Origin: Lingula anatina
Taxonomy: Eukaryota; Brachiopoda; Lingulata; Lingulida; Lingulidae
Assembly (NCBI RefSeq): GCF_001039355.2
Contig: NW_019775630.1
Location: 157,558-221,557, forward strand
Direction: 5' to 3'
DNA: 64,000 nt
Positions within the stretch are counted from its first letter, which is position 1. Each line of letters opens with the position of its first letter. Of the stretch, positions 14,521-27,500 are shown in pieces. A program made the translations under genes and the position numbers. The notes below the pieces were generated by a model. It made no database searches, was not told where the DNA came from, and saw only the letters and a program-made list of their open reading frames with translations.

Positions 14521-14822
14521 TTGTTGACTACAATATACAACTAAAATGTACCTAACAGACATTTTTATTGCAACGTTTCGGAAAATTTCTATTTTTACTT
14601 TATTTCTTTTCTTTTTTCATATTAACTGAATAATATTTTACATGGTAACGGTACTATAAATTTTATAATCCATTTTTGTGACAACGCAAGAACGCTAAAA
14701 CCAATCTTGTTTACGTTAAGAAACCATTTTTTGGAATTAAGAGCATGGATTATTGCAGTTTCATTTACATTTCAGATGGCAACAATTTGGGCGGGTATCG
14801 AAGAGGATATTTTTCATGTTGA
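8164..14822 (+). CDS. Secreted VWA-TSP1 modular protein (gene A)
   Basis: Coding exons are 8164-8275, 9753-10172, 11267-11467, 11938-12168, 12753-12875, 14258-14407 and 14776-14822. Together they encode 427 aa, and every intron is phase 1. The start at 8164 gives a signal peptide ending near ES-QK. Residues about 38-245 form a von Willebrand A domain with an intact metal site: DASSS, a Thr in ETFTG, and LTDG. A Thr/Pro-rich linker follows (exon 4), then one clear TSP1 (WKEWSSC start, exon 5) and a second TSP1-like module (WSSWSHWSPCS, exon 6) that ends in CFICC. The last short exon ends the protein in Cys. Secreted VWA/TSP1 proteins bind matrix or cell surfaces; that role here is inferred from the domains. 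It is the upstream member of a tandem pair with the gene at 18501-27759. Poly(A) signal at 15051. Confidence 0.85.
9577..9621. repeat. (TTTA)n microsatellite
   Basis: A tetranucleotide run in intron 1 of gene A, about 130 bp before the VWA exon. A poly(A) run follows near 9662-9679. Confidence 0.9.
12191..12423. mobile_element. hAT-like non-autonomous element in gene A intron 4
   Basis: The left end is CAGGGGTGAATCC and the right end is AAATCCGCCGCTG. These form an imperfect inverted repeat of the CAGNGGCGGAT type often seen in hAT transposons (family assignment by terminal similarity only). The interior matches 25465-25675, including a shared TTTAGAACTATGATTCA-like core. I saw no clear 8-bp target-site duplication. 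Confidence 0.5.
12899..13745. mobile_element. Interspersed repeat with TGACCTTGAC motifs
   Basis: The block in gene A intron 5 begins GGATTCCCCATAGGGGAATAC and ends with GGGGAATCCTCC, a short inverted relation. It carries several CAAGGTCA/TGACCTTG motifs in both orientations. No coding capacity is seen. Similar ends recur in mollusc genomes as I remember them, which I could not check. Confidence 0.45.
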
Positions 14823-15050
14823 AATGAAAAAACCGAATCCATCGTTACCGGTATATAAAGAATTCGACCTTTGGGCGATCAACGGCATTCCCCAGGTTGT
14901 AATTGCGGAGTGGGTTTTGTTTAAATGTTTTATTAAAACCATATTGGTTGCCGGTGTTTCTTTCTTATTCATCATAAATCAACAGACGAAAGAATATTAG
15001 ACAAGACATATTTTGCAACATTTTGTATTTAAATGAGCACAAATTCTGAA

Positions 15051-15056
15051 AATAAA
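15051..15056 (+). terminator. Poly(A) signal of gene A
   Basis: AATAAA lies about 230 bp after the stop codon at 14820-14822, at the 3' end expected for this gene. Confidence 0.5.
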
Positions 15057-15132
15057 GATATTAAAATTAAATGATGTGTTTATTTGCAGAAATCACCCGT
15101 ACGCAACTTTGTTTGCCTTACACAGGTAAATA

Positions 15133-15517
15133 CAGGGTTACTACTTAATATGGAATATTTTTTATCGTTGTTATTTTTGAGTGCAGATTAATTTTTTTTT
15201 GGCTTTATTCATCAAAAAAGTATGTCATTGAGTGATAAAAATAGCCAGTCTTCTATTGTGATATATTTTGATCAATAATATCAAATCTGCCATAGATGTC
15301 ATTCAAAAGAAAAGAACTCCCACCCCCCGGAAAGCCATATCAACAGTTTGGTGTCAGTATATTAAATTTAAGCTATTAAAGAATATGAAAGCCTCCGGAC
15401 AGTGATATGCTACACAGGAAAAGAACTCATTACAGTAAATCATGAAAAGTAATAAATAAATATTTTGTAGAGATTTAATCGCCAAAAAATAATTCCCCAT
15501 ATTAAGTATTAACCCTG
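15133..15517. mobile_element. Tc1/mariner-type MITE
   Basis: The element is flanked by TA on both sides. Its inverted ends read CAGGGTTACTACTTAATATGG and, in complement, CAGGGTTAATACTTAATATGG. The first roughly 330 bp match 62633-62960, the end of the decayed transposase-bearing element in this window. The transposase region is missing, so this is an internal-deletion derivative. Confidence 0.8.
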
Positions 15518-15717
15518 TAATTTCCATGTTTAACAACCATGAATGAAATGCAGAAAATGCAGAGTTTTCACGTTGATTCCAACCCGCTGAGAAAAATTGA
15601 TGATTAATTGGTCAAAACTATATTGCTAAAGATAAACCAAGAGATTTAAAAAATCAATTCAAAACAGTTTATTAAAATGAGTTGGAATTACCAACAAAGT
15701 GCAATAAATAGTTGTGT

Positions 15718-15718
15718 N

Positions 15719-15787
<69 letters not shown>
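15718..15787. repeat. (TA)n microsatellite preceded by an N
   Basis: An N at 15718 is followed by about 35 TA units. The N probably marks uncertain array length or an assembly join. Confidence 0.85.
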
Positions 15788-15791
<4 letters not shown>

Positions 15792-15962
15792 TACATCTAA
15801 TATTAATTTGTAGTTTTTTGTTTATTTAAAATATCTTAAGTTAGCCGAATAAAGTGTGTATAGGGGTACATGTATACAAATAATTATAATAAGCGTAATG
15901 ACATTCTTAAACATCACGTTTAAATCTTCTGAAATTAACACATCATTCATATGAAAATGTCA

Positions 15963-16206
15963 GAGGACATCTATTACCAGTCTAGCTGGGAAAATATGTC
16001 CGATTAGGACATCGATACCTGTCTGCAGGACTTAGAATACTAAGTAATGGGTGTCCACTGGACGTTAAATCCTAGGAAATTATGTCCTAGGACATGCGTT
16101 CCTAGGAACGGAAGAGCCAGGACATGCATTCCCAGGACTTAGTGTCCGCAGGACATTAATTTCTAGGAATACATGTCCTACGGACATGCATTACGGCGGA
16201 CATCCA
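15963..16206. repeat. GGACAT/ATGTCC motif-reiterated block
   Basis: About fifteen GGAC(A/T/G) or GTCC motifs occur in roughly 240 bp in both orientations. They include the perfect palindrome ATGTCCTAGGACAT and the related CGTTCCTAGGAACG. Spacing is irregular, so it is not a simple tandem repeat. It resembles, in style only, the repeats at 37324-38046 and 59903-60132. Confidence 0.6.
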
Positions 16207-18158
16207 TTCCCTTCACACCGGTGTATCAGCAAACGTGGTTTACAGCACCACGCATACATTTACGTGTACTCAACGTTCAATTTCCCTCCCTCTTTTCCCA
16301 ATGTTCTAAATGTACCAGTACACATGGCCTTATCACATATGAACCATATCTGTCACCATGAACACTGTAATGCATGCAGCTCTGGGGAAAGGCGGGGCCG
16401 CTTCATTTGGGCGTCACCCCTTAGTTGCAGGGTATACAATATGCCCATTTCTGCTTCATGATTAAAGGTCCATTTACGCTCGATTTGCAAATACATTTAT
16501 CCCTTTAAGAGAATGTGCTATGGAAAATACATATTAAAATATTTTTACATGAACGTGTAAAAACATGCATGTGCATTTCACTGGCTTGTACGATTTGTAA
16601 TTTTATATTTCAAACACTAAATATAGTCAAATAATTTTGATGAGGTGAAGACTTTGGTTATTAGTACATTGTGTGTCATGGCGCCTGGCGTCACTTTATG
16701 TCTTTTCATGTAAATTGTGTCATTTTAAACGTACTGATGTTTGCGGATTCGTTGAAGAGGCTATTGCGTGCTTGTGATTTTACAAATCTGTTCCATGATA
16801 AGTAATGTAAATTAAACATTAAATCGTGAGAGAACTAATACTGACATAGATGTTACCACAACATCTTAGACAACGTTATTCGATGCTATAATACCACGCA
16901 ACAACTATACAGCTGTCAATATATCACTTTCAATGTATTTTTATACTTTGGAAGTTGTATCCTATTTGTATTTATAAAAATACTTAACACTGAAATTAAG
17001 AAAGACATTAAGCGGCAATGTCCTTTAACGTTCTGATAGACGCAATGTGTGTAACAAAATGCTCTCCATCCACTTTTCCACAGCTTGAGCATAAAATAAG
17101 TAATGGGTGTCAATTTTGAATAATTTCCCCATACTAGACGCCGGTAAATAAAACATATTCGGGCCTAGTACTTGGCGTGGCAAACCGTATATCTATTAAA
17201 TATGCCTCCTTCACAAAGTGTAGTCTTGAATAAAGAAAGCTGCTTTTGTATTATCACAATATTCCTAAAACGTCGCGCATCTAATTGTGTCGATCTATTC
17301 GTGTAAAAACAAGGACGGGGCATTTTCTAGCCAATATCAATCCAACTACGGATGTTCATACTGGGTGCGTATCAGTACGAGTAGGGGATAATCACATGGC
17401 AAGGTCACATGATTAACATACCACTTCCTGTGCGCGACGGATTCTTTTTGGTAATAAAACCTACATTATGGTACCATAAAAACAAGGAATGTGCGACGTA
17501 TGTCATCAAGTGGATAAAGTCAAAATTGTCACCCTTTCTTCTCGTTTCGATAGGCATTTGAATACCATTAAGGGTCTATATATGTGTAACGCCCTGCCAT
17601 TTACCAACACCAAAGCCCAAGATGAATTGACTTGATGTAGAGGGAATGCAATGTTTATAAACACGTCGACTGCACTTTCCTACAACCGCAATGATTTTGT
17701 CATTTTTTTATTTTGCTAAAAACCTCACCTATTATGCAAGACGTTACTTAATGGATTTAATTTGTGTTCAAGTTGCTTTTAATTGGCATTACATGTATTA
17801 TTTCGGTCGTTTTGGGGACATTCAACAATATTAATCGTGTTCGTAACATCTCTCTTACTACTATATATGAAAGAGAGTAAACCACACGATGAGATAAAAG
17901 TGCAATTAAAGCTGGACCCTCTTGTACAAACACCTATCTTATTATAACAGAAGTTGTAAACTAAAGGTAATAAGGAGCGAGGTAAATAAAACCAATCCTA
18001 AATGTCCCTTTCAAACAAACTGGAAATACCTAATAAATGCTTAAGACAAGGTAAATAAAATCAATGCGAAATGTCCCTTTGAAACAAACCAGTAGGACCT
18101 AATAAACGTTTAATTTACACTTGGCCTAGAGCTCACATCACAGACGATAATGATCTCA
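16207..18158. other. Intergenic between the two VWA/TSP1 genes, no gene seen
   Basis: AT-rich sequence without a supported ORF. It contains the tandem duplication at 17981-18113. The promoter of the downstream gene probably lies at the right end. Confidence 0.5.
17981..18113. repeat. Two-copy tandem duplication, about 69 bp
   Basis: GGTAAATAAAA...AATGTCCCTTT...AAACAAAC...CTAATAAA occurs at 17981 and again at 18050 with scattered differences. It lies about 50 bp before the TATA box of gene B, so it may be part of the promoter region. Confidence 0.7.
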
Positions 18159-18170
18159 TATATAAAAGGA
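18159..18170 (+). promoter_or_regulatory. Candidate TATA box of gene B
   Basis: TATATAAAAGGA lies about 340 bp before the start codon at 18501. The intervening sequence could be a long leader or contain a small untranslated exon (acceptor-like CCCCGCAG near 18341). Confidence 0.4.
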
Positions 18171-18500
18171 ATAGAATTTCAATAAATATAAATCGGAACG
18201 ATCCATAAAAAACAAGTAACACCAAATAATCGCAATGCTCAGATATGTAAAATGAATATTTACGTCTACTAGTAGTTATTGCAAAATTTTAATGACTTTC
18301 TGTTATGTCACATAAGTTAGACATTGGATTTATCCCCGCAGTGTGCAAGTAAAAGTGGGAGCTCTGACCTCATAAACGCCCCATTATTTCACAATCAAAC
18401 CACGCACTTTCGTCTCGCGCCAGCGAAGCAAAATATGTCCTTTTACCGCATTCGCATTTCCTTAATCATCAGCACTGACTTTCATATTTCACAACCGAAA

Positions 18501-21500
18501 ATGGCTGCCAAGAGTCTCACCGTTTTCTCCCTCCTGTTAACGGTCTTGTTGGTTCGCGTAGAAGCCCAGGCCGCCGAGAGTGCACTGCTGCGGTCAAAGC
18601 TCTCCAGTGAGTAATATATGCTAATGAATGTTGGTTGCTAACGAATACTAATGGCTATCAAGATGCTTCACACACTGTAGTAGAAAGAATGTTGTTAGCT
18701 CTGTTATATGAAGTGATGCCAGTGTATGCCAGTTCTTCTCAACATGCTATTAATTACTAGTCCTTATGTAGCCACTACATGTACCATACCGCCTTTGTGA
18801 CCATTTCGTGATTACAGGATAACAGTATAAGAAAAAGAGATATATATTTTTCATCTAAGCTGTAAAATAACTGGTAATTATACTAAATATACACATACTT
18901 AACACATAAGCTTAATATCTTTATCTACCATGATTACCAAAGTTCGTGTCTTTGCTAGATAAATATGTTATGACTGATAGTGGGGTACCATTTGGACGTA
19001 TATACACGTACAGAATGATCTTCTTCTTCTTCTTCTTCTTCAGAAAGTCCGTTTTGTCTTGAGCAACAAACGGTACAGTTTTAATAAATATCGTTTTTTC
19101 GACTTAGTGGTCTTAGTCCTACTGCAATCAACTCGCAGACCTGTACAAAATAGGCCTTTTAACTTTGGGTTAGGTCTTATGCGAGACAAGCATAGTCTTT
19201 AGGGAGCTGTCCGTACTTCTAAATTATTGTGTTGCAATTAAAGTGATGCTGCACTCTTAAATTATTCGTGTGAATGAACTAGAAATGGCCATTTCGCAGC
19301 ATGCACCACTGCAGGCGTGTCTGAAAAGTAACGGGACTAGTGACAATCCATTAGAATTCCAAACAATAAACTGCATGCTTCCCATCTTACATAGTTCCTC
19401 TGTATCCTCAATAAACTTGCAGATGTCTCATAGCAGTGAGACAAAAATGCAAGTCGAGTTTTAGATTTAATAATGAATCATATACATGGCCTCCACTTTA
19501 AAATAATCCCCTACACCCATGCTCCTTGTAAATCTGAAAGAAAATGCATGTTAGTCAAACAGAGTAAGATCGGGCGAAGGAGGATCTTGGTCTATCCGAC
19601 CTTGCCATTAGGGCCTTAGTTGAAGAGCAGGTGATAACATTGGGGTAACAAAATATTTAGGACTTTAGAACATTTACAAAAACAAATAGTATTCTTTAAT
19701 TCCAGATTGCACAGTGGACATATGCCTGGCTATCGATGCCTCCAGCTCTCTAAACCAGGTCACCCCAAACGGTAAAACGGGATGGAAAAACGAGCAAGAC
19801 TTCGTCATAACTCTGGTCGAAACCATCGCCAGTTTTGGCAAGAACGTCCGGGTGCATTACTCCGCCATTACGTTCGGGACTAAGTTCGAATTCCCCATAC
19901 GGTTTACGGACCGCCAGACTATTCCGTTCATCCTTTACCGGCTGAGAAACATGCGGCATACTGGCGGGCAGACGTTAACTGGGGAGGCCATTATTCGATG
20001 CCGCGATCTTCTGATACGCGAAGAGAGACGAAGGGGATTCGAGATACAAAAGTTGATTTTGGTTCTGACGGACGGCGTGAGTACTAAGAGAAGAGGTAAG
20101 GAGTACGTATGGTCAGGCCAAGCGAAGAAAACTTTTAATTTTTTATTTGCTCGACTATAAAGTGATTTTTGTAAACGAGAGAAGAGGCAAAGAGGCTTCT
20201 AAAGACAAAACATATTTTGCTTTTGACAGATGTTAGATGCATGCATATATGCTGCATGCTGTACAAGATGTCATGAGTTATGGCGAAAGCTGCGCCGATT
20301 TGAATCCTATACGCTTTTTTATCGTGAAGCAAGTGAATAAGCTATCAAATATATTGAGATGGTCAACGCAAAATTATTTTCCTTGGACATTTGTTTTAAT
20401 CTAGGCTCCACAACTGTTGCGCAAGCAATGCCAACTGTTATAAATGCTGGCATCCGAACAATGGCTGTCGGTGCTGGACCTATGATAGACAAGGACGAGC
20501 TGCTTCTAATAGCGCAAAACACCGAAGCACATGTATTTATGGCTGCAGACACCAGCAAGCTGAGTGATATTGTGGACACCATCGGTGTAAGGGCATGTGT
20601 AGCAGCGACTACGACTACGACTACAACAACAACAACGACTACTACTACAACTACTACTACACCCACTACGACTACTACACCCACTACAACTACTACACCC
20701 AGCACGATTACTACAACTACTACTACACCCAGTACGACTACTACACCCAGTACGACTACTACAACTACTACACCCACTACGATTACAACAACCCCTATAA
20801 CTACAATACATATGACTTCAACAACCCCTACAACTACAATACATATGACTTCTACTACCCCTACAACTACAATACATATGACTTCTACTACCCCTACAAC
20901 TACAATACATATGACCTCAACAACCCCTACAACTACAATACATAAGACCTCAACCACCCCTACAACTACAATACATAAGACTTCTACCACCCCTACAACT
21001 ACAATACAAAAGACTTCTACCACCCCTACAACTACAATACACATGACCTCAACAACCCCTACAACTACAATACACATGACTTCAACAACCCCTACAGCCA
21101 AAACAACAGTTACAATGCCATCCACAACAAAACAAACAAGTGCAACAACATCATCATCATCAACCAAAATGTTTTCGACAGCTGCCTCAACGACATCTTC
21201 GCCAACTACTATAAAAGTCTTAAAGCTTACGACGCCCCCATCTACCTCTGAAGGTAAATCAGAAGTGTCAAATGTTAAATGTGTATTATTTCACACGTAA
21301 CTTGGTATCTTTTGTCAGAAACCGAAGCACTGACTGAAACATGGTTCTTTAATTGCTGTGACATACCTGTAAGAATGTAAAGATTTGAAAGGGAGCACTG
21401 ATTACTTTTGCAACAAATGACACTTTTTCATGTACACTAAGCACTTTATTCAACCAGATATCGTTTACTGGTAGTCAATTACATATTATATAGGGAGGAG

Positions 21501-24500
21501 GTATATACCCGTACATCTAAAAGCATGCGGAATGAATGGAAGGGCAATTAAGCCTTTCCCAAAATAAAGTAGGATTACGTTACGAGCTTTTTTAAACACC
21601 ATCAACAAGTTCTCCATATGTTTGCGTCCTGCTGTTAAATTAATTTACTGAATGTGTTAAACTCGTAGGCTACGTTAAGGTGACTCTCTCTTACGTCATA
21701 GTCAGACTTAGCTGTCAATCTCTCAATACGAAGCAGTGTGCAAAGAATTGTAATCCGTAAGAAACCGAAATCCCTTCCCCCTTACTTTATACAGGTGATG
21801 TACGTCCCACATACGGAGACCAATACTTCCGACTAACCCTGTAGCCTGTATGCTAATTAGCCGCATGAAACCTAAGACCTCCTCTCCTCTCCATTCCTGC
21901 CACACCGCTTCAGGCTGGGTCAGTTTAAGACTTGCCGCCCGATGTCCTCCTAATATTCAGTACAGCTATTTTTTCACTTGGTCTTTCAGTCAGAGAGAAA
22001 TGGTCACAGTGGTCCGATTGCGACGTTTCTTGTGGAGGAGGGGTGCAGACCCGCGTGCGCGTCCAGAGGTGCTACAACAAAGGCTGTGACCCTAAAGTGG
22101 ACGTCCGGCAATGCAACAGGGAGGTCTGTCCAGGTGAGAATGGCCATGGGCCATTAATTACGCTATTTCAAATACACTGCGAGACCCATTCGAGTGACTA
22201 ACAAAACTACACACGAGTAATACAGTATTTAATACAGTATGTCATATAAATAATGTATAAATGGTGTATAGAGGTGTGGATCTTCTCAGTACCAGGTAAA
22301 TAATGTTATCGAGCCTATAATTTGTGTGTTATAACCACCATGCAACTACCACCTGCGTTACGACATCAGTTATTTAACATTCCTCATTAAAAGGACGGAT
22401 ATTTTAAGAAAACTCCATAAAGAACATATTTTAGTTGACGGAAAGTGGGGTGAGTGGACTGAATACAGTAAGTGCTCAAAAACCTGCGGAAATGCCATCC
22501 AGATGCGATCCCGCACTTGTAGCAATCCCGCACCAGCAGGTTCCGGAAAACTCTGCGAGGGATTCGAAACTACGGAAATAAGGGATTGTGGCTTACCGGC
22601 CTGTCCGGGTGAGTGTTTTTTTTTTCAGATATCTCTGTTAATTGTATGTTATGTTTTTTTAAATTCTATTTTATAGTTTGCAAACATATCCGCCATTTGT
22701 AGAAATAAATTACTAGTACCAGTAATATTAGAAATGCGCGTACATGTACATATATGCTACTACATATAATGCACGTACTGTATACTCTTCAGCATGTGAT
22801 AAATAGTTATCATCTATGATCCAACTACCAAGTTTTAGAACAATTTTGCCTAACTTACCATTAAGGAAACCGTACACTTTTTTACAATGTCTGATGAAAT
22901 TATACAATTACAGTTTTTGCATTATTACAGTGGATGGCCAATGGGGAGATTGGTGCTGCACGTGGTCTTCATGTAGCGCCACCTGTGGGGGAGGGCGGAG
23001 AACGAGAAGTCGGGAGTGTAATAATCCAGCGCCATCTAACGGCGGAGCCATTTGCCCCGGATCGAATTCTGGTGCCAATACTGAAACCGAAGCGTGCAAT
23101 ACACAACCATGTCCAAGTAAGCAATTGAACTGTCATATTAAGGACAAGTTCCCAATTTGCCTTTTTAAGCTGTAGAATATACACAATTTCTACTTTTGAC
23201 GAAAACAGGGATATAAAAATAATTCGTTTTCCATAGAATGGATTCTGCTGTATCTACCCCTTAACCATCTTTTGTCTGTTTATCAATATTGCACTATACC
23301 AGAGTATGAAATGGCCGCCTGCCCGCCAGCCCGAGGCTGGTAACTTTCAGGCCGGGCGGGTAAGATTTACAAATTACCCGCCCGACGGGCTGGCTATTTT
23401 TACAGCCTTTTTTCACCTTTTATTTTGTCTATGTTCATAAGCGATTTCAGCAAAATATCAAATCAACTCACTGTTTTCACCCACTTTTATAGAAGCAAAG
23501 AACTAACCATAGCTTGCAATCGAACACTCGTATCGAAATGTAACCAAGTCTCCCTCTCAGTGGCCTCATTTTCAAAGTCCCGTCTGTGTGATACGAAGTT
23601 GAAAGACAATTTGAAACGAGGCACATTGTTCTTAACCAGCTTCAGTGCACAGCAGATAACGTTACGTCATTGTTTTGTGTAGAGGAGATACCGCGAATAG
23701 CAATTTGTAGGTTAGAGTAATAAAAATGTGAAAGTAGAAAAAGTTATGATATTGATTAAATAGACTCACAGATACATGAAGTGCTTATAATCAACAGTAA
23801 TAAAGGCAACGGAGGCAAATTGAAGGAGAATTTCAGGGGCGTAACCAGACCTTTAAAAATTGTACGCACAGCAAAATTCCCAGCAAAATTTAGACTAACG
23901 CAAGAAATGAAGGACAGCATAATCACAGCATATGTACCACACATTGCAGCTTAATTTTCATTAATAATGAATTCTTATATAACAAAAACATCATTTAGTC
24001 AGAAATATTCTCGCAATTAAAAAAGTTTCAATATACTTATTACCCAGAATGGTATATTTATTTAAAAGGAGGCTAGTTTCGCATACGTGGGACCCCCTTC
24101 GAATAATCCTGGATCCGCCTCTGAGTTGAACTTACATACGATTTCATTCACCTTACATGTGGATGCATGGCTCCCCAAAACAACCAATTGTACGACACGA
24201 CAGAGCTCTGATACATCTAAGTTTAATTATTTGTTTGTAAAAATTGCCCATGTCACCCTGTTAGTTTGGAGGGGTAAGCTGGGTCAAGTCCGTGTCAAAA
24301 TTCTTTGACGCTTTGCAGGAAAAATCCTTCCTTTGTTTTCTCTAGCTCCTTATAAAACCTGGTGTCCAGATTATATCTAGTGCCCTCAGGGTTGCGGGAG
24401 CTGCTCTTTGAAAATAACACTCAGGTAGATTTTTACCTGAGATAAATATCGCCAGCGAGGCTTCAAGAGAGTTGTGGGCCACTGAAACCTCCAATTAAGA

Positions 24501-27500
24501 GGTAAAGGAAGTTCCAGTTAGATGGACGATTAAGATAAAACTTGTTAAGGTTTCAGGCATTGTTTACCTCAGTTAAATAAAAGTATGCAAGACGGGGCGG
24601 GGGGTCAGAACAATTGTGCCTATACAATTGATACAGAGGATTTGTTCCTACAGGTGACTTTAATAAGCAGAGGATTTCTTTATATTCCGTGAAAAATAAA
24701 CTAAATTTATATGAAATAATATCATGGTTGGCCAAAAAATTGTACGCACAGTGCATCCGTGCGTATGCCTAGTTACGCCCATGAATTTTACAAAAAAATT
24801 GAATCCCAAAATTATGAGTGAACGTACGAGTTTACGCCGTGCGTCAGATGTAGTTCTTTTCCTACGTGCTTTCATCTTGGGCTGTCAAAAATTTAAAAAA
24901 AATCTATCAAGTCCGATAGAGAAGTTCACAAAAGAAAAACAATTGAGGGAAGAAATAAAAATAAGAAAGATTACGACAGAACCAAACAAAGGAGAACAAA
25001 TTAGGACCCATGGAAAGGTGACTTCGATTTGCAATGAGTCGAGCGGCAACATTTTTAACCGTAACTCGAAAGTATCACGCATTGCGACCGAGCGCAAGCA
25101 TCTCGATCCTATAACTCGCCCCATATAGTATATTGTAGCCTCTGTGTGATATAGCTATTCTCAATAAGTGGTGCTTTCAAGATACGGGGCCCTGCAGGAC
25201 TGTTTATAGGCCATGGGCGTGCAGGACCGTTCCCGACCGCTTTAAACGATATTCAAAGGGACCCTACGTGCTGAATTTTTTTTTCTTTATTGTCAGCACA
25301 GAGATGGATTTATTTGACAAGATATATATATGTATTTGGTCATACTTGTTGCTATACAGAAAAGCAAACATTATGATCAAATGATATCACGAAATCGGAA
25401 TAAAAGTTATGAGTAAGTTATTGAAGAAGAAGTGAGACAGCCTTCAAAGTGAACATAAACTGAATTGACAACCCCCCTCCCCCGCCCTCTAAAGGGCCCT
25501 GAAAATTTCTGGTATTTTAGATGGTGACTGGTGTCATTTGGTATGGTTTAGAACTATGATTCAACTAGTGAAAAGTCTTATTTCAAGAGGGGATTTTTTT
25601 TGCAGAAATTGAAAGGGGTGGGGGGTGGGGGTGGGGGGTCAGGACTCCCCTGGCCCCCCTCTAAATCCAAGACTGAAAGGTATCATTAAGTAGAAATTCC
25701 AACCAATTTCTAAATTTCCACGCATAAGGCATGATATTGCCCTTTCATTTCCAAATGACTCTCCCAAGAATGTATTCTAGACCCCCTCAGCATACCTCTC
25801 TTAACTCTAGGGGTTATCATAAATAGGGCAGGTAACTACATGGCCAGGCTGGTAACTTTTCAGAGTTACCTGCCCGGCGGTCTGGCAAGTAATTTTCTTG
25901 AATTTCATACACTGACTATACATGAAATTATCCACTGCGACAAAATAGTGAAAACAATGATGTTTTTTTTCCTGAATTTTCACTCAGCCTTATTCATAAA
26001 GTTAAGGTGGAATAATCAGGGAAGTAAGCAGAATACATATTACTTAAATACTATAAATGCATCAGCTAGTGTATTTCACTAGCTGTTCACTAAGGGACCG
26101 TTCAAAATGATTTGTGTCGACCTCAGGCCTACCCAACTACCAGACTCGGCACCTACGGATCCAGAATAAACCGGTATATCAGACCACACTACCCGTTTTC
26201 AAGGTGTGTGTCAGATCGCATTACAGAGTATCATACCCCATCACAAATTTTGTAAGCCTACCTGTCATCCGGGTATCGCGCCTCGTTTTCGTCAAGTAGG
26301 AGTCGTATGAATACAACAACATGGAAATCGGCAATCCTCGGCTCATTCCGCAAGCTCCATACTATTGTCGAGTGCGGAGACATCGGAGTAGTTCCGAGTG
26401 ACAACATGGCGACAGACGACTCACTGAATCTCGTCCAGAAAATATTTAACTCCCGACAGAATATGCTTCCGCTATCAAAATTAGGTCTACTTTTCTAAAT
26501 GAATATATAAGTTTGCATGTTCTTATTTACAAAACATCATTGGCTATGTTCGAACCTAAATTTTATGTTACAAATTGCGGTATTGTCAGATTTTTAGCAT
26601 AAACAGGGAAAATTGCAGCAGCGCATGAATCTAGATGAGATGCACTACTTTCCAACCCCGCTTTAGACCACGGTGGAAGTGAAGAACAAAAGATTCAGAC
26701 GTGGTATAACTCGCATAACCGCACGTCTCGCATGAATGCGTTATAACCCGCTAATGGACCCGTGGTCTAAATAAGATAGATCCCTCGTCAGCGAGGGTTA
26801 TGTGACATCCACTCGTGCTTAGCACTCGTGTATGCCACATAACCCTCGCTGACTCGGGGTCTATCTATTACTACGATTATCGCTATCACATCGCGCACCA
26901 GACAAAATCGGTGTGGTGGCTGATAGTCTGTAATGCGATCTGACACACACCTTGAAAACGGGTAGTGTGGTCTGATATACCGGTTTTTTCTGGGTCCGTA
27001 GGTGCCGAGTCTGGTAGTTGGTTAGGCCTGGACCTAGATAAGGCGCACTAACTCCACGGGGACTCTGCTGGATACAATCAGATTAAAAGACTTACTAACA
27101 CACCTCCCCCGGCGTTGAATAGAATATAGAAAAAGCGGGTAATTGTACAAGTACGTTGGGGACAAGAGGCCTGTTAATCCTATTTCATTAAGCGAGAGCC
27201 TCCATTGGAGTTTCTAGTAGTACTAGTGCTCCTTAGCTGTAGGTCGACATAATTCATTGTGCATGGCCCCTAAGAAACTAGAATTATTATATTGAAAGTA
27301 CATGAGGAACTTTTATATTACACATGTTATTATATACATTTCCAGTTGACGGTGGGTGGAGCCACTGGACAGGATGGTCCAGCTGTGACCAGACCACGTG
27401 TCACGCAATGCGGATTAGGATCTGTAACAGCCCGCCGCCCCAATATGGCGGCAAGACGTGCCAAAAACCTGCTTATGAGCTAAAGCAGTGCTTCTTTGTA

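Noticed and set aside
20595-20945. Asn/Tyr-rich ORF
   Set aside because: Alternative frame of the same ACT/ACA repeat; the Thr frame is the one continuous with the VWA exon.
20319-21167. 282-codon minus-strand Val-rich ORF
   Set aside because: It is the antisense of the Thr-rich coding repeat of gene B.
24724-25128. 134-codon ORF in intron 6 of gene B
   Set aside because: No recognisable domain, Lys-rich low-information sequence, lies among transposon fragments.
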